A DNA stretch of 64,000 nt from Gymnopus androsaceus JB14. Its lineage: Eukaryota; Basidiomycota; Agaricomycetes; Agaricales; Omphalotaceae. The stretch spans positions 186,001-250,000 of the forward strand of contig ML769403.1 of NCBI GenBank assembly GCA_009733575.1, given 5' to 3'. Numbering within the stretch: position 1 is the stretch's first letter; each line of letters starts with the position of its first letter. The notes beneath the pieces are model-generated. The model did no database searches. It saw only the letters and a list, made by a program, of their open reading frames with translations, and was not told the DNA's origin. Positions 11,692-22,961 of the stretch are shown piece after piece. The position numbers and the translations under genes are program-made.

Positions 11692-12994
11692 CTATGATGA
11701 CTGGTGACAAATGGAACAATCGAGTGTAACGCTGCGCAAGGTCATCACAATTCTTTCAGGCGCCGAATTCCAGTCTATAGGTCCACCAGACCAGCTCGAC
11801 GTACCATGCGCCCCACTTCCGTCCTACATGAGAGATGGGTGAACGGAAGCAAGGGAACAAGGTTAGGGAAGATAGGTCAGTCAACGATCTCAGCCCAACG
11901 AGTGCTCGAAATACGTACCCATATCCCCATTTGCATGCGCAGAGGATGCGTCGGAAAGTGTTCTACACCATCGATATACGTATTTTCTAAAAGAATAAGC
12001 TTGGTCAACAACCGAAGTTTATTCGCACGCAGAAAAAAATAGCGTACTCCTCAACAATGTCCTAGCGGGAGTGTCCTGCCCATCTAGATACCAATTGATC
12101 TTCTCCGAGTTCCATTCGATTGAATATTTATGCAACGACCTAAAAGAAGGGTTCTGGTTGAAATTGTGCGTTTCGCTGAAATGGCCAAAGTGCGGTTCCG
12201 GGTCAGCTTTGGAGGGGGCGAAGACGTTGCTTTGCCATTGAGCCGGGTCTTTGCCTACAACTTCAACGTCGATTTCGTCAGCACAAACGTCGCCGCGTGG
12301 ACAGTCTAGCGAAACAGATATAACGATGTTAGGACGAAAAGGCGCAGATAGCGAGATAGTTTACTTACCTTCAGTGGCATCAATCATAATTGTGGCGCCG
12401 ACAACTCCAGGTACACATTTACTAACGGAAAACTCGAATGTTGCCTTTCCACAGTCTCTGTCAAAAGAAACACGTTAGTCAATGGGTATAGAAGTGAGAT
12501 AATGGCATAGATACACGCGTCCTTCACCACATAAATAGATGAAGGAGGTGCAAAAGACACGGGCGAGTTAGAATAGGAAGAAGTGGGACTCACGCGTAAA
12601 ATGTTGAATTTATGGTCGCGCCTTCACCCAGCTTGTTGTTCACGCCGTCTTTATCAGAGGAGACCTCGCCCTCTGGCCTTTTAAGGTATAACTGCAGCCC
12701 GTCCGATGTGATAGCGTATGTATCTGGTGGTGACAAAGCGACAAATCGCGAAGCAGCTGAGTTGGGGTCATTGGCATTCGATACCATAGAAGGATCAGAG
12801 AATGTGGTGGAATAGGGTTCACAGTGAGGAGAAAGCAAGGCGTTTCGAGGTCGAGAAGGTGGATGTTCCACTTGATTTAGTTCTGCAGGGCGAGCAGACG
12901 CTGAATAGAGGAGGTAGGATACAAAGACAAAGAGAAATGAACAGAGCGAGAAACGATTGAGAACGAGCAGAGACATTGCCAATGGCGAAGGCAA
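11692..12994 (-). CDS. glycoside hydrolase family 16 (CRH-like) protein, membrane-anchored or secreted
   Basis: Concanavalin A-fold glucanase/transglycosylase of the GH16 type; CRH relatives cross-link cell-wall chitin and glucan. The N-terminus has one hydrophobic segment (FSLCSFLFVFVSYLLYSA), either a signal peptide or an anchor. The active-site motif is DEIDVEVVG (the two Glu of ExDxE). It is followed by WQSNVFAP, HKYSIEWNSEKINWYLDG, FPTHPLRMQMGIWDGSGAHG and PIDWNSAPERIVMTLR. Introns read on the minus strand: 12458-12593, 12306-12368, one joining RTLLR to KNTYIDGVEHF, and one after MGIW. The frame stays open throughout when spliced. It converges tail-to-tail with esterase copy 2 (about 120 bp apart). 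An alternative start is the next Met six codons in. Confidence 0.85.
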
Positions 12995-13522
12995 AATTGT
13001 AGTGTCGTTGAGAGTTGAGAGCGAAGGTGGTGGTAGTAGTTCAAGTTGTTTTCTTGAGAATAATTGCGCTTGCAGGCGAGATTTGGCATGATCGAAATAG
13101 CGCGATCATTGTTTTTTTGGATAGCTCTGAGCAGAAAAAATACACCTAAGTTCAAGTACAGCATGCAAAACGCGTCTGAATAGAAAACATTGGATCAGTA
13201 ACCGGTTTTTTTTCGGGCGTAAGACGCATCAAGTCAAAGTGCAGGTCAAAGTACGAACAATCGAACAAGCACGCAGTGAGCTGGCGGCTTTTAGCGCTCA
13301 ACGCGAACGCGCCTTTCTCCAGTTAGCGATCACTTTCTTCAAACTTTCTGCATGTATTGACCGCGTTGGTTACACATATACCTGGACTTACCTTCTTTTA
13401 ACCCTTCCGAATCTGTAAGTTCTGTATAATAGGATGTTCGCATACGTAAACGTGAACAGTCATGACATTTGTAATATGGGATACAACAAACTAGTCGTAC
13501 AACGGTAAAACCGGACCTTAAA
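12995..13522. other. upstream of GH16 / downstream of transporter
   Basis: No gene. It holds a 24-bp element at 13283-13306 (core TTTTAGCGCTCAACGCGA) identical to 28981-29004 upstream of the BTB gene. Confidence 0.5.
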
Positions 13523-15753
13523 TCATAAAACATATCTAAATCCATTGGTCTTTTCACCCTCTCGCTCCGCTTTATCAAACTGCTTGTTGAGATACGACAG
13601 ATGCCACCTGAAGAATAAGCAGACGATGATTGCCAAGCCTGCCGTTGCAATACAAATCTGGGTGGAGGTCAGTAAATAATGTCTAGTAAAAGCAAGAGAA
13701 ACTTACGCCATACGAATTACGATAACTTGGTCCCCACTTACTAGGGAAGACGTATCTATGCGAGATGCATCAAGAGTCTGCAGCATCAATTAAAAAAAGA
13801 ATGAAACTTACGATCCAGAAACATTACCAAGTTGCGAGAAAGCATTGATAGCAGCAATGGATACCGCACGTTTAGTAGGTGGTCGAGGGAAGCAGGAAGG
13901 AATCCACGCGTAGCTATTCAAATGTTATCAGCACTTGAACGAATCGAACATAGCAAAAGACTTACAGAACAATGAACCCACAGTAGGACAACGCCATTAG
14001 GAATAAACTGATATATCTGGCAGCAAGAACCTCGGTCGCACTAGCGATCACAAATCCAAGGATGCCCACAGAGAATGGGATTATTATATGAAAACAACGC
14101 TCCTGAGTCCTGTCAGAGTGTCTTGACCAGATAAACGCGACGATCGCCGTAAAGATCCATGCTAAAATAATGAAAATAAGAAGAAAATCAAGTCGCAAGT
14201 ACTGAGTACGTACGAGGCGCACAAAGGAGCAAAGTTATGCTGTCCGAAAACCCAAGTGTCGCAGTAAGTGTAGGAAAAAACGCGTTGAACGACAAGGCTC
14301 TTTTGAGAGGGAATTTGTAAGAGGTTGAGACAAAAACCATTTAGCACATGTACTCACATAACCTCTGAAGTGAGACCGAAAGCCAAAAGCCACATTCTCC
14401 AGTCTGTGACAGCAAGAAATAGGCCATGTATCATTCCCCCGTTCTCGGTTTCGTCTTGGTCGCCGACACCCGCATCCTCCTCCATACGTTTCATAGCGAG
14501 CTTTCGCTCGAGGGGAGTCAGAAACTTGGAAGTTGCTGGAAAGTCGGGTAAGATGAAAGCGGCCACTACCGCAAAGAAGATGGTAAGTGCTCCTAGAGTT
14601 TGCCAATCAGCGCTGAATACGGATCAAATGCAATGTTCGAACCTTCAATGTAGAAAAGCCATCTCCAAGCAGCGTGGCCAAGCACCCCGTTCATTCCGTT
14701 AAGGATGCCAGACGCCATTAACGAGCCGAAACCGTTACTGATGATGTTGCCTACAGTGAGAATGGTGGTTCGAATGCCAATTTCTTCCTTCTTGTACTGC
14801 AGATTCAATATGAGTTTAAGGGCACTGTGGTGTCAATGGATACGAACCCATTTAGAAAGCAAGAACTGTAAAATCAAGCGAGAAATGAGCGGGATGTTTC
14901 CAAATGTCAATTGTACACATACCAGGGCGCCCGGGTAGAAAGCAGCTTCCACGAACTAAGGAAAACGCATTAATTAATGCTACAGTGGATTGACACTGGG
15001 TCTAGACTTACACCAAGGAAGAACCGGGTAAGAAGAGCTCCGACAAAGTTGTGAGTTATTCCTATATGCACGAGTTGATAACGCGTTCAAGTACTAGAAA
15101 ATAATAAAAACCAACCAGTTAGGACAGAAATGGTACCTGCGCACAAAATCTATGAGCACAAATCGATAATGAAGGAAATCAATGACTGACCCCACACCAC
15201 CATACAGCATGGAAGGTAAATCGAGGGCTTCCCAATCCAATTGAGAAGCATATTGGATGGAATTTGCATTATGATGTACTTGATATCACACGGTCAAGAG
15301 CTATGTAGTTGGTGAAAGACGCGCGACTCACCCCCACATAGAGAATCGACAGGAGGGTCGCGTATTGCTGGCCTTCCAGATGCAGGTCCGACTCTAGCCC
15401 TTTCAATCGTGCAGCGCTGCGTGGCTGAGTGAGATTACAATTAAAAGATCGACAGGGATCGAACTAACCTGATGTTGTTTCGGTCGACCTAGGAAGAAAC
15501 TATTAACTGCGAAAACGAAGAACTTGAAGAGAGTACTCACGTAGTTCAAGATGTAAATGATTACCAAGATAGAAATCCGCATGTCGACCTTGCGCACCAA
15601 CTTCTTCTCCAACGCACGACGTGCTTCTGTTCCTCCAAATTCCGCATCTGGGTCCTCTGAGGAATTGTATGCGGTATCACTTTTTTCATTGATTGAGACC
15701 TGAGAGCGAGACATGGAAGGAAGGAAGAAGGAAGTGTGGGGTGCGGGGTACAT
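13523..15753 (-). CDS. MFS transporter, Dal5/allantoate permease (anion:cation symporter) type
   Basis: Plasma-membrane organic-anion importer of the ACS subfamily of MFS. It opens with a polar N-terminus (SRSQVSINEKSDTAYNSSEDPD) and KVDMRISILVIIYILNY, then VDRNNI, ARLKGLESDLHLEG, Q(Y)ATLLSILYVGY, the signature ARFFLGFVEAAFYPGA-like segment, LSKWYKKEEIGIRTT, GLMASG-like helix, PDFPATSKFLTPLERKLA, and late helices IPFSVGILGFVIASAT and ISLFLMALSYCGFIVL. The true C-terminus is EREGEKTNGFRYVL with the stop at 13523-13525, the classic ending for this family. About nine short introns. The first ATG (15753) is used; the Met 13 codons later (MSRSQVS) is equally plausible. The substrate cannot be read from sequence. 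Confidence 0.85.
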
Positions 15754-16363
15754 TTCGCTTCATCTTTGCACAGATGTCAATGAACCAATTCAAAGACCCG
15801 GAACTCGGACCTCGGAAATGATGCGAAAGTGCGTAGCTTTGACTGGTGCATCGAAAGAAGCCTTGATGAATCCAGCCGAGGATTGACCTCTTTTGCTCCT
15901 CGCGAATTTTCCGATTTGAATCCTATAGACCTGACAATCAACGTCCTGAAGAAAGAAGAGCGCTTAGTGCGCGCTTCGGCTTCAAGCTCTTAACAAGCGC
16001 CCTGGCTCAAGCTTGATACTTCGATCCCAGAAATCCAGAGTAACGTGCAAAGGGTGGGATCTACGGTTGCAACTGGGCTTGTACAATTATCAGTGGAATT
16101 CTCACTTGCTTACTAGGCGAATTTTCAGGAATTTTCCCAATCTTCCAGTAATTTTAATAGTCAATACGTACTTTACGCAAGCCAGTATCCAACTTGCAGG
16201 CTCTTCAATGAGCTTTAACTGGATGATTAGAAGATGCTAGGCCTAACGCAGTCCCCTCTAGAGGTTGACGGTTGAAAACTAGGTATTGAGGTTTGACACT
16301 TTCACCAACCTCATAGAAGGTTGGTCACCAAGCTAGGAAGATGCAGGCAGTTACATACCACAT
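15754..16363. other. intergenic with dispersed repeat
   Basis: No gene. 15841-15868 matches 29303-29330 at 27 of 28 bases, with weaker similarity beyond (TTGACCTC, GCGAATTTTC). Confidence 0.5.
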
Positions 16364-17384
16364 CTAATACAAATGCTCCACCATCTCCTGGTCATGTTCC
16401 AATTTGATAAGTCGTAAACTCAGATGTGCCTCAGGGCACCAGATGGTTGCGGTGGTCCAGACACTTGGAGGATATCGGACCTCGCCAACGGGTCCAGCCC
16501 AATCGTAGTCAATAACCAACACCTTTTTCTCCTTCACATCAAAAAAGATATTCGCAGGGCGAAGATCTCCATGAACGTATCCTTCTTTGAAGAAAGGATC
16601 TAATGCTTCGCGAACCTTGCGTTTGATATCCTCTTTGACGACAACATCTACATTCTTGAAAATGTCATCCACCGCTTCATAGCGTGTAGGGATGGACTCC
16701 ATTACTACCATTTTCCAGCCTCCTTCAAGCTCGGTGCACGCTAACAGTTTCGGCGCAAGCCCAATCTTGTGAGCCTGTCGGTGCGCTGCTTCACCATATT
16801 GCTGGGCATACTTGACATAAAGAATATCGTTGTGCTCAGTCTTGACTTCAAAGACTAGACGACTGGAGTCCACGCGTCTGATGTAGGTGAATGAGGTCGT
16901 TTCCTCGCCATCTTCAAAGCTCCTTGAATAAGGGAAAGAGTGCTGAACCGGAGATGAAGGGCTCGCTGCAGGAGGATTTTCGTACAGCTTGCCCAGATCA
17001 GTGAAAAGGATATGAAGCGCTGTCAGTGTACGTGCAAGATCAAGCAACATGTCCTTGTTGCATGTGTGAAAAGACATGGGCATGGAGGCAGTGAGAACTT
17101 CGGTTTGGGGGCGGTCAATCATGACACCACCAAGGATCTGAATGCTTGGCCCTGAGAGTAAACGATCAGTTCATTGAAGCTACAAATTGACTGGTCCACT
17201 CACCGGCATGCGTGATTAAAATGGACGGTAATCTGAGTTTCATCCAATCTGCGGCCTTTGCATTGCCAGCCGCCGCATGTCGACGGACGATACGAGAGTT
17301 CTCGAGATAGTACAACGCGACCTGGAAACCAGGATCCCAAGTCCCACATTGCTCCGGCCTGACCTTGATGATAAGTCGACATGC
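16364..17384 (-). CDS. FunK1-like / small fungal protein-kinase-like protein
   Basis: Eukaryotic protein-kinase fold of a compact type expanded in Agaricomycetes. The exon at 16364-17122 carries the catalytic loop GYVHGDLRPANIFF (HGD...N) and the metal-binding segment VLVIDYDWAG in place of DFG. VKYAQQYGEAAH lies upstream and SVWTTATIWCPEAH at the end; the stop follows EMVEHLY. An upstream exon (FQVALYYLENSRIV, AADWMKLRLPSILITHAG) joins through an intron at about 17150-17205 to PSIQILGGVMIDRPQTEV. The start codon is not resolved: the upstream frame is closed by a stop at 17385-17387, so another small exon is probably missing. Whether it phosphorylates protein is unknown. Confidence 0.7.
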
Positions 17385-18543
17385 TCAGTCATTGCCAACT
17401 ATCTGATACACGACCGCATACGTCCTTGATCTATCAGTAACGTCACGCTTCGCGAGACAATCCCCGACTCCTTCACGTAAATACCGCAATGCCAGAACTC
17501 ACAACAAATCACAGAGAACATCGTAAATACTAAGAGCCCCGGTAAGACTTCTAAAACAATGCCAAAGCTCCGGCAACCATATAAATAAAGTCATTAAATG
17601 ACAACATCGACCGAACGCCCTAACCAAGCATTAAAAAAATACCGGAACGAAATAAGCAATCAAAGAACAGCAAGGGATCTGTTAGAAGTTGTCAAACCAG
17701 CGCAATCAGAGAAATGACAACAAGTTTGACCTAGCTGTAACGACAGTATGTTGAACCTTCTCTGGCGTGTGCAAACCATCATTGCAAAGAGGCCAGGTAC
17801 AAAAAAACATTGGGCCACCCATGAACAACATTGAACCAAGGTGTCGTACGTACAGACGTGAACCAACCATCGCAGATTTTCCCAAAAGCGATGAACCCAA
17901 CAGTGCAATGATTGTCTACCACAACAGTGATATTTGCAATGCAAACAGAATGTGAACCATTGTGGAATAAATCACAAAGCAAGGTTGACAAGAAGTAGGC
18001 AATGTTTTCCATAGCAGCGCGAGCAGCACAAAATATTTTGAATGAGACAATGATATCTGTTTGGCAGGGGAGGCGGGATATGACCACCAAGAATTTGCCT
18101 GCTCAACGACACCATCAGCAAAACTGAGGGCAGGGACTCTGAATCAATGACTGTTTGTCCAAATTTGGATATGACATATTCCACAGTAATCCTATAATAA
18201 TTAACATTCTGTGGTGGTGTAGGTAACGTAGCTGCAGCACTTTGGAACAAGGATGTTATAGTGTAGAGCTTATCCTTCTTGCTGGATTACTTCAAGGGGC
18301 TAGGGAGATAATTGTTGTACGAGCTGACTGCAAGGGACTGAAGGTGGGTGTACAGAATCGGGTTGAGTTTGTGACAACCATTGTGGTTTGCAAGATGCAG
18401 TTCTCAAGAAGATATTGCGTATAGTTTCTTGTTCGACTAACATCTATTGCAATGCTAATAGAGGGGAAGAAACTGTTTCGTCGGCAGATTGACCTATGCC
18501 GGTTAAGGGCGTGGTAAAATCGGGTAAAGATCTGGCAAGAAAG
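17385..18543. other. no recognised gene; open hydrophobic frame
   Basis: A minus-strand frame at 17779-18090 (103 residues, hydrophobic: IVSFKIFCAARAAMEN, ITVVVDNHCTVGFIAFG) has no family I recognise. Overlapping frames in the same place are similarly open. It could be a relic of a mobile element or membrane protein, or chance. Confidence 0.3.
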
Positions 18544-19443
18544 TCACGTTTTTTGGTCGATCGTCGGGTACAAGGCCCTCCCTCTCACTCCGTTCGAGAG
18601 TCGGGGACCATCGGTAGTGTAGTCACCAATGTTCTCTTTGTCGATCACCACACCAAGGAAGTCGCCGAGCAACTTTTGAAATGCCTCTTCTCTTCGTAGT
18701 TCATTGTCAAAGAAGGCACAGAGTTCATTAGACATCTTTCGTGCATATTTGAAAGCATTATCGGAGGGGTTAATGGTTCGGGCGTTTTCCTGGAATGTTC
18801 CAAAAGATGATACGAGTAATGCAATAGGAATCGGGACTTGCTTCGAGTTCCGGGCACGATCGCAGGTTATCCACGTTTCTTCGAGTTTTTGACTGTTAGC
18901 GAATTGATGTGGTTCAGCACCAGTCGAAGGTGCTTTGGACGTCCGCAATGAAAAGAATTTTCCACCAGGCAATTCGGAAGACCACTCTCGTGGAGCTACG
19001 GAAAGAATCAGCTGTTGAAGCGGATTAGCATTCTTAGGTCTCGCTTACGAAGCCTTTCGAACTCGCTGGCGAAAAGCGCAACAAGATGGACGTCGTCAAG
19101 ATCAGGATCAGGGCCAATAACGGTCCTCAATTGCCCCTCTGTCCACTGCTTCCAATCATAGTTGAAACGACCTCCCAATCGCTCCTTCATAGCAGTTGAG
19201 GTGCCATGCCGAATGGGCGGATCGAGGCACTGTAGAGTATACCGCTTGACCCCGTTGACAGGTAAAAGCGTTGACCGTACTTACGAAAAAAACAAAAGAA
19301 CTCTTCTGCAGTTCCAACTCTGACTTCAAGGTGGTTGAGGCATTGTAGGAAGTCATGTTTAGCTCCAGTACTACAGATGCACTTACTCTCGTTATGTTGG
19401 CATCTTCGTCAACAGTGAGGAAGACAATCTTGGCACGGCTCAT
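18544..19443 (-). CDS. uncharacterised protein, possibly a Crinkler-associated family fragment
   Basis: Three or more exons on the minus strand: MSRAKIVFLTVDEDANIT, a middle exon RLGGRFNYDWKQWTEGQLR...FASEFERLRK, then LILSVAPREWSSELPGGKFF running to ARTINPSDNAFKYARKMS, RREEAFQKLLGDFLG and YTTDGPRLSNG. The pattern (short Phe-rich stretch, then an A...L...MS helix, RR...F..LL...LG and a TDG turn) resembles proteins that neighbour or carry Crinkler-type and FunK1 domains in agaricomycetes, but this is a weak family memory. The expected continuation after TDG is missing, so the 3' part may be truncated. No function is assigned. Confidence 0.4.
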
Positions 19444-19704
19444 TCGTCAACAGAGAGGAAGACGGCTCATAGTGATAGCGCTCGGTTGTTGCATCTGGGC
19501 GCTAAATCTATTGTTCCAAGCTTCAACTAAACTGAATATTATGAATATTATGCTTCGATTTAGCTCAGTATTCTCGCAGTAGTGCCGGATCTCACGCGAT
19601 TTCTCATCCAAACATCATTCTCTGGTTTGGTCTCTGGATTTGGCTGAAAAAACCGAGTCGTAATCTTAGCGGCTAATCCATTTAAATCTCTTGTTTCATT
19701 CAGC

Positions 19705-21607
19705 ATGGTAGGATCTCGTTCTATATAAAGTCTCATCCTTACCTCTTTGACTTTCCAGGCAACTCATAACGATGGAATTCCTATCATCACTGAAGCAACT
19801 CAATCCACTCCTAGTATTACAACGACGAACGGAGATCTAAAAGTAAAAGCTCTCCCAGCAAGCTTTTACGACGATTTCCTTTCCGATCAGGCAAAGGAAT
19901 GGAAGCCAACTCCTAGTGCGTCTCATCTACTACCTTTATCATTACCATTCATCTAATATCCAATGCAGTTCGCGGCCTATATCCACTTGAAAAGACTCCC
20001 GGCGTCATCTCTCTCCTCGCTGGGAAACCTGCACCCTCAACGTTTCCGTTCACGTCTTTGTCATTTACTGCTAAAGATCCTACCAGCGAAACCTCGGAAA
20101 CAACCATTACGATTCCGCAAGATCAGCTTGCCCCTGGTCTTCAATACAGTGACACAGCTGGCATACCGGATTTGTTGAGATGGATTACGGGCTTGCAGGA
20201 GAGCGTTCATGGTAGGAAACATGACCGTAATGGCGTAGGTGAAGGGGTGGAAGGGTGGAGAGTTAGTATGGGGAGTGGTTCCCAGGATTTGATATCCAAG
20301 GTGCTCGATGCTTTTGCACTGATCAGTCAATGTCGCTAATGCGTTGACTCGAAACATAGGCTGTGAGGACGATGGTCAGCCCAGGCGATTCTGTTCTCGT
20401 AGAGTCGCCTGTCTACGCGTATGTCTCTCATTTGTTTCATGAGACCTGATTAAGTATTTGAACTACCAGCGGTGTCATTCCAATTTTCAAGCATTTGCAT
20501 TGTAAACAAATCGGTTCGTAGCGTGTCTATCTTCCACCTCTCACTTTTGCTTATTTTTCTATAGAAGTCCAAACAGATGCAAACGGTATCCGTTCCGAGT
20601 CCTTGGAGGAGATCCTCAAAAACTGGCCTCAGGGAGAAAAGAGACCAAAGGTCTTGTACACTGTTCCTGTACGTTACGTGAATCTATATTCCTTTCTTGA
20701 ACTTGATTTTTTACAGTACGGATGTAATCCGACAGGGATGACTGCCACGCTCGAGCGCAGGAAGGAGGTCTTACGGCTAGCAAGGGAGTATAATTTTATA
20801 ATATTGGAAGGTGCGCTTATACCCATTATTCATCAACTTACAATATTGAACTACCTACTTGCAGACGACCCTTACTACTACCTCTACTATGGTAAAGCCG
20901 CGCGTCCACCATCTTACTTTGCCCTCGAAGCAACCGAGCCTTTCGGGGCAGAGGCCGAGGGCATCACTGAAGTAGGCAGGGTTTTGAGATTCGACTCGCT
21001 CTCCAAAATCCTCTCTGCTGGTCTCAGGATCGGGTTTGCGACAGGTCCAGAAGCGCTCTTGAGGAGGATCGATCTGCTCGTAAGTTTTCCGCTATCCTTC
21101 CTTCACAAGTTTGTTTACCTTCCCAGACATCCACCTCAAACCTCCAAGTATCTTCTCTTACTCAGCTCATTACATTCCACCTGCTCCAATCCTGGGGGTA
21201 TGATAACTTCCTCCTACATACGAGGAAGGTGTCCGAGTTTTATAGAGAGAAGAAGGACGTTTTCGAAAGGGCATTGGAGAGATGGTTAGGCAGTAGTACA
21301 AATGAGGAGGGAACTAATGAGGGACGACTAGCGGAATGGAACTCTCCGGCCTCTGGGAATGTTTTTCTGGTGACTCGAGTTCTCTTGCTCGATATTGAAC
21401 TCCTCAATTAATAAACTTTATCCTAGGTTCAAATTGCTTATCAATCCTCTTACTGCCGAGTCGTCTGAGGAAGAAGACTCTCGCGCTCTCATAGAAACAC
21501 ACGCCTTCGCCAATGGTGTGTTGGCATTGCCAGGTACCGTCTTCTTACCGAACGGACTCCAAGACGCCTTATGTGCGGGCGTCGTTCAGCCTTCTAGGCG
21601 AGGCTGA
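19705..21607 (+). CDS. PLP-dependent aminotransferase class I/II (aromatic / 2-aminoadipate type), copy 1
   Basis: Fold-type I aminotransferase resembling Aro8/kynurenine-aminoadipate enzymes. The first exon appears to be only the ATG (19705-19707), spliced to ATHNDGIPII near 19760. Landmarks: LPASFYDDFLSDQAKEW, LISLLAGKPAP-like region, LQYSDTAGIPDLLRW, GSGSQDLI, ESPVYAG, KVLYTVPYGCNPTG, LEDDPYYYLYYG, the PLP lysine in FDSLSKILSAGLRIGF, and ALPGTVFLPNG. An extra base near 21548 (GGACTCC against GGCTCC in copy 2) shifts the frame, so the normal tail (VRASFSLL...EEAMKRLRKTVLEV) lies in another frame through about 21700 and the printed frame stops early. It forms an inverted repeat with 24989-26989. 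Confidence 0.8.
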
Positions 21608-22096
21608 GGTGGAAGAGGCGATGAAGAGGTTGAGGAAGACAGTTTTAGAAGTTCGCTACTGCGAAGGAAGGAGTCTACAACTATGTCTATGAAAGCTTAG
21701 GTAGGATGCATAAGCTGTATACATATCAAGTAAAACAAAGGAACGCGCTGGCGTTCTAGTCGTTCATTATTTCTTCCAGTGTCTTACCAGCGCTTGTCTG
21801 CGGATGCCCCTCAGTAGCAGAACTCTCCAGCCTTGGAACTATCGGATCCGAAGGATTGACTTTTAGAAGCGTCATACTTAGACTCGAACCACTACTGTCA
21901 TCAAGGATGTCAATACCGAAGCTACTGACTCGAGTCTAGAAGCGTCACAATACCTTCAATGATACTTGACTCAATTCATGTCCATTGTCCATTGCACAGT
22001 ATAAATGTCGGATTGCTTGTTCCTCTTCATTCCTTTACCCGCTAACTTGAACCAGGTCTGGTTTACCAGTCACTCATCACTCTCTCTCGCCCAAAT
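21608..22096. other. 3' flank of aminotransferase copy 1
   Basis: Holds the out-of-frame C-terminal codons of the aminotransferase (to about 21700), then non-coding sequence up to the next gene. Confidence 0.5.
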
Positions 22097-22801
22097 ATGG
22101 CGGCTGCTGGCGACGTCCAGTTCGAGCGGGATATTCGTTCTGCTTCCCGCCCATTCAAACGTGACCGAGACCATCGCAAGAAATGGAGCATGGGGATGTC
22201 TCCATCGTCCGGTGTTCATTTATCCTCCGTCACCCTCGAACCAGAGGGAGGCAGCGAATCTCAGCGAAACAAGGTGGTGCCAATGAAGCAATATAGTCAA
22301 ATGTAAGCAAAGATTTATTCGATTCGATGTGATGTACGTAGTGGACTAATGGTACTGGTAAACCTCCATAGGACATCTCGCAGTCATAAGTCCAATCGGA
22401 ACAGAATTCCAAAAGCCTCCACTAGCAGAGTGAGAGATGACCAAATTCGCATTTTTGGACGTTTGACCCGGAAGGCAGACAGCCATTTTGAAATCCAGAG
22501 CCATACGTCTATCCTTCTATGTAAAGCTCTTCTCGAGAACAACACAGCTACTGGTATGGATGGATTCCTTATATCAAATTATGATAGCAGCTCGAGTCGG
22601 GGAGCTGTGGATCTAGGAGACTTGGTAGAACACGCGGAGAGGAAGTGGGAGAGTATCCAAACGGAACGGATTGTTAAAGATGAATATGAGGTACTGGATA
22701 ATGAGGGTGAGACCACTGTACTCCGAGTCTCCAAGGGTACTAAGGGAAAGAGGAGAAACACAGTGATACAAGAGGACGATGATGGCTTTGAACTTATTTG
22801 A
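22097..22801 (+). CDS. hypothetical protein, about 210 residues
   Basis: Two exons: MAAAGDVQFERDIRSASRPF... to QYSQM, then TSRSHKSNRNRIPKAST through to DDDGFELI, joined by an intron that starts after the AT of an ATG near 22302 and ends CCATAG just before 22371. It is basic and polar at first, with an acidic C-terminus (KDEYEVLDNEGET). No signal peptide, membrane segment or known domain was seen. A shuffled relic of the same gene lies at 24440-24880, which supports it having been a real coding sequence. Function unknown. Confidence 0.55.
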
Positions 22802-22894
22802 ATTAACTTGATTATTACTGTACATACTTGGATTCTGGAAGCTATGTATACTACACTGTACTGTACTGTACTTGGTCTGTGCGTGGCGCGACGC

Positions 22895-22901
22895 TATATA
22901 A
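22895..22901 (+). promoter_or_regulatory. TATA box of F-box gene
   Basis: TATATAA, 61-67 bp upstream of the ATG at 22962. Confidence 0.45.
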
Positions 22902-22961
22902 ATTCACGCGTGACGTGTGACCCTTCGTGTCTTTCTGTGTCTTTCTTTCTTCGTTACACTC

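Larger units (their letters stand above)
5615..11800 (+). repeat. tandem duplication of esterase unit
   Basis: Two units of about 3.1 kb (about 5615-8600 and 8730-11800) share promoter-proximal repeats, all coding exons, intron positions and the 3' tail of the GH16 gene in antisense. Intron sequences are still alignable, so the duplication is not very old. Confidence 0.75.

Noticed and set aside
19719..19727. TATA box (TATATAAA) for aminotransferase copy 1
   Set aside because: It falls inside the first intron, downstream of the only suitable ATG, and copy 2 has no equivalent.
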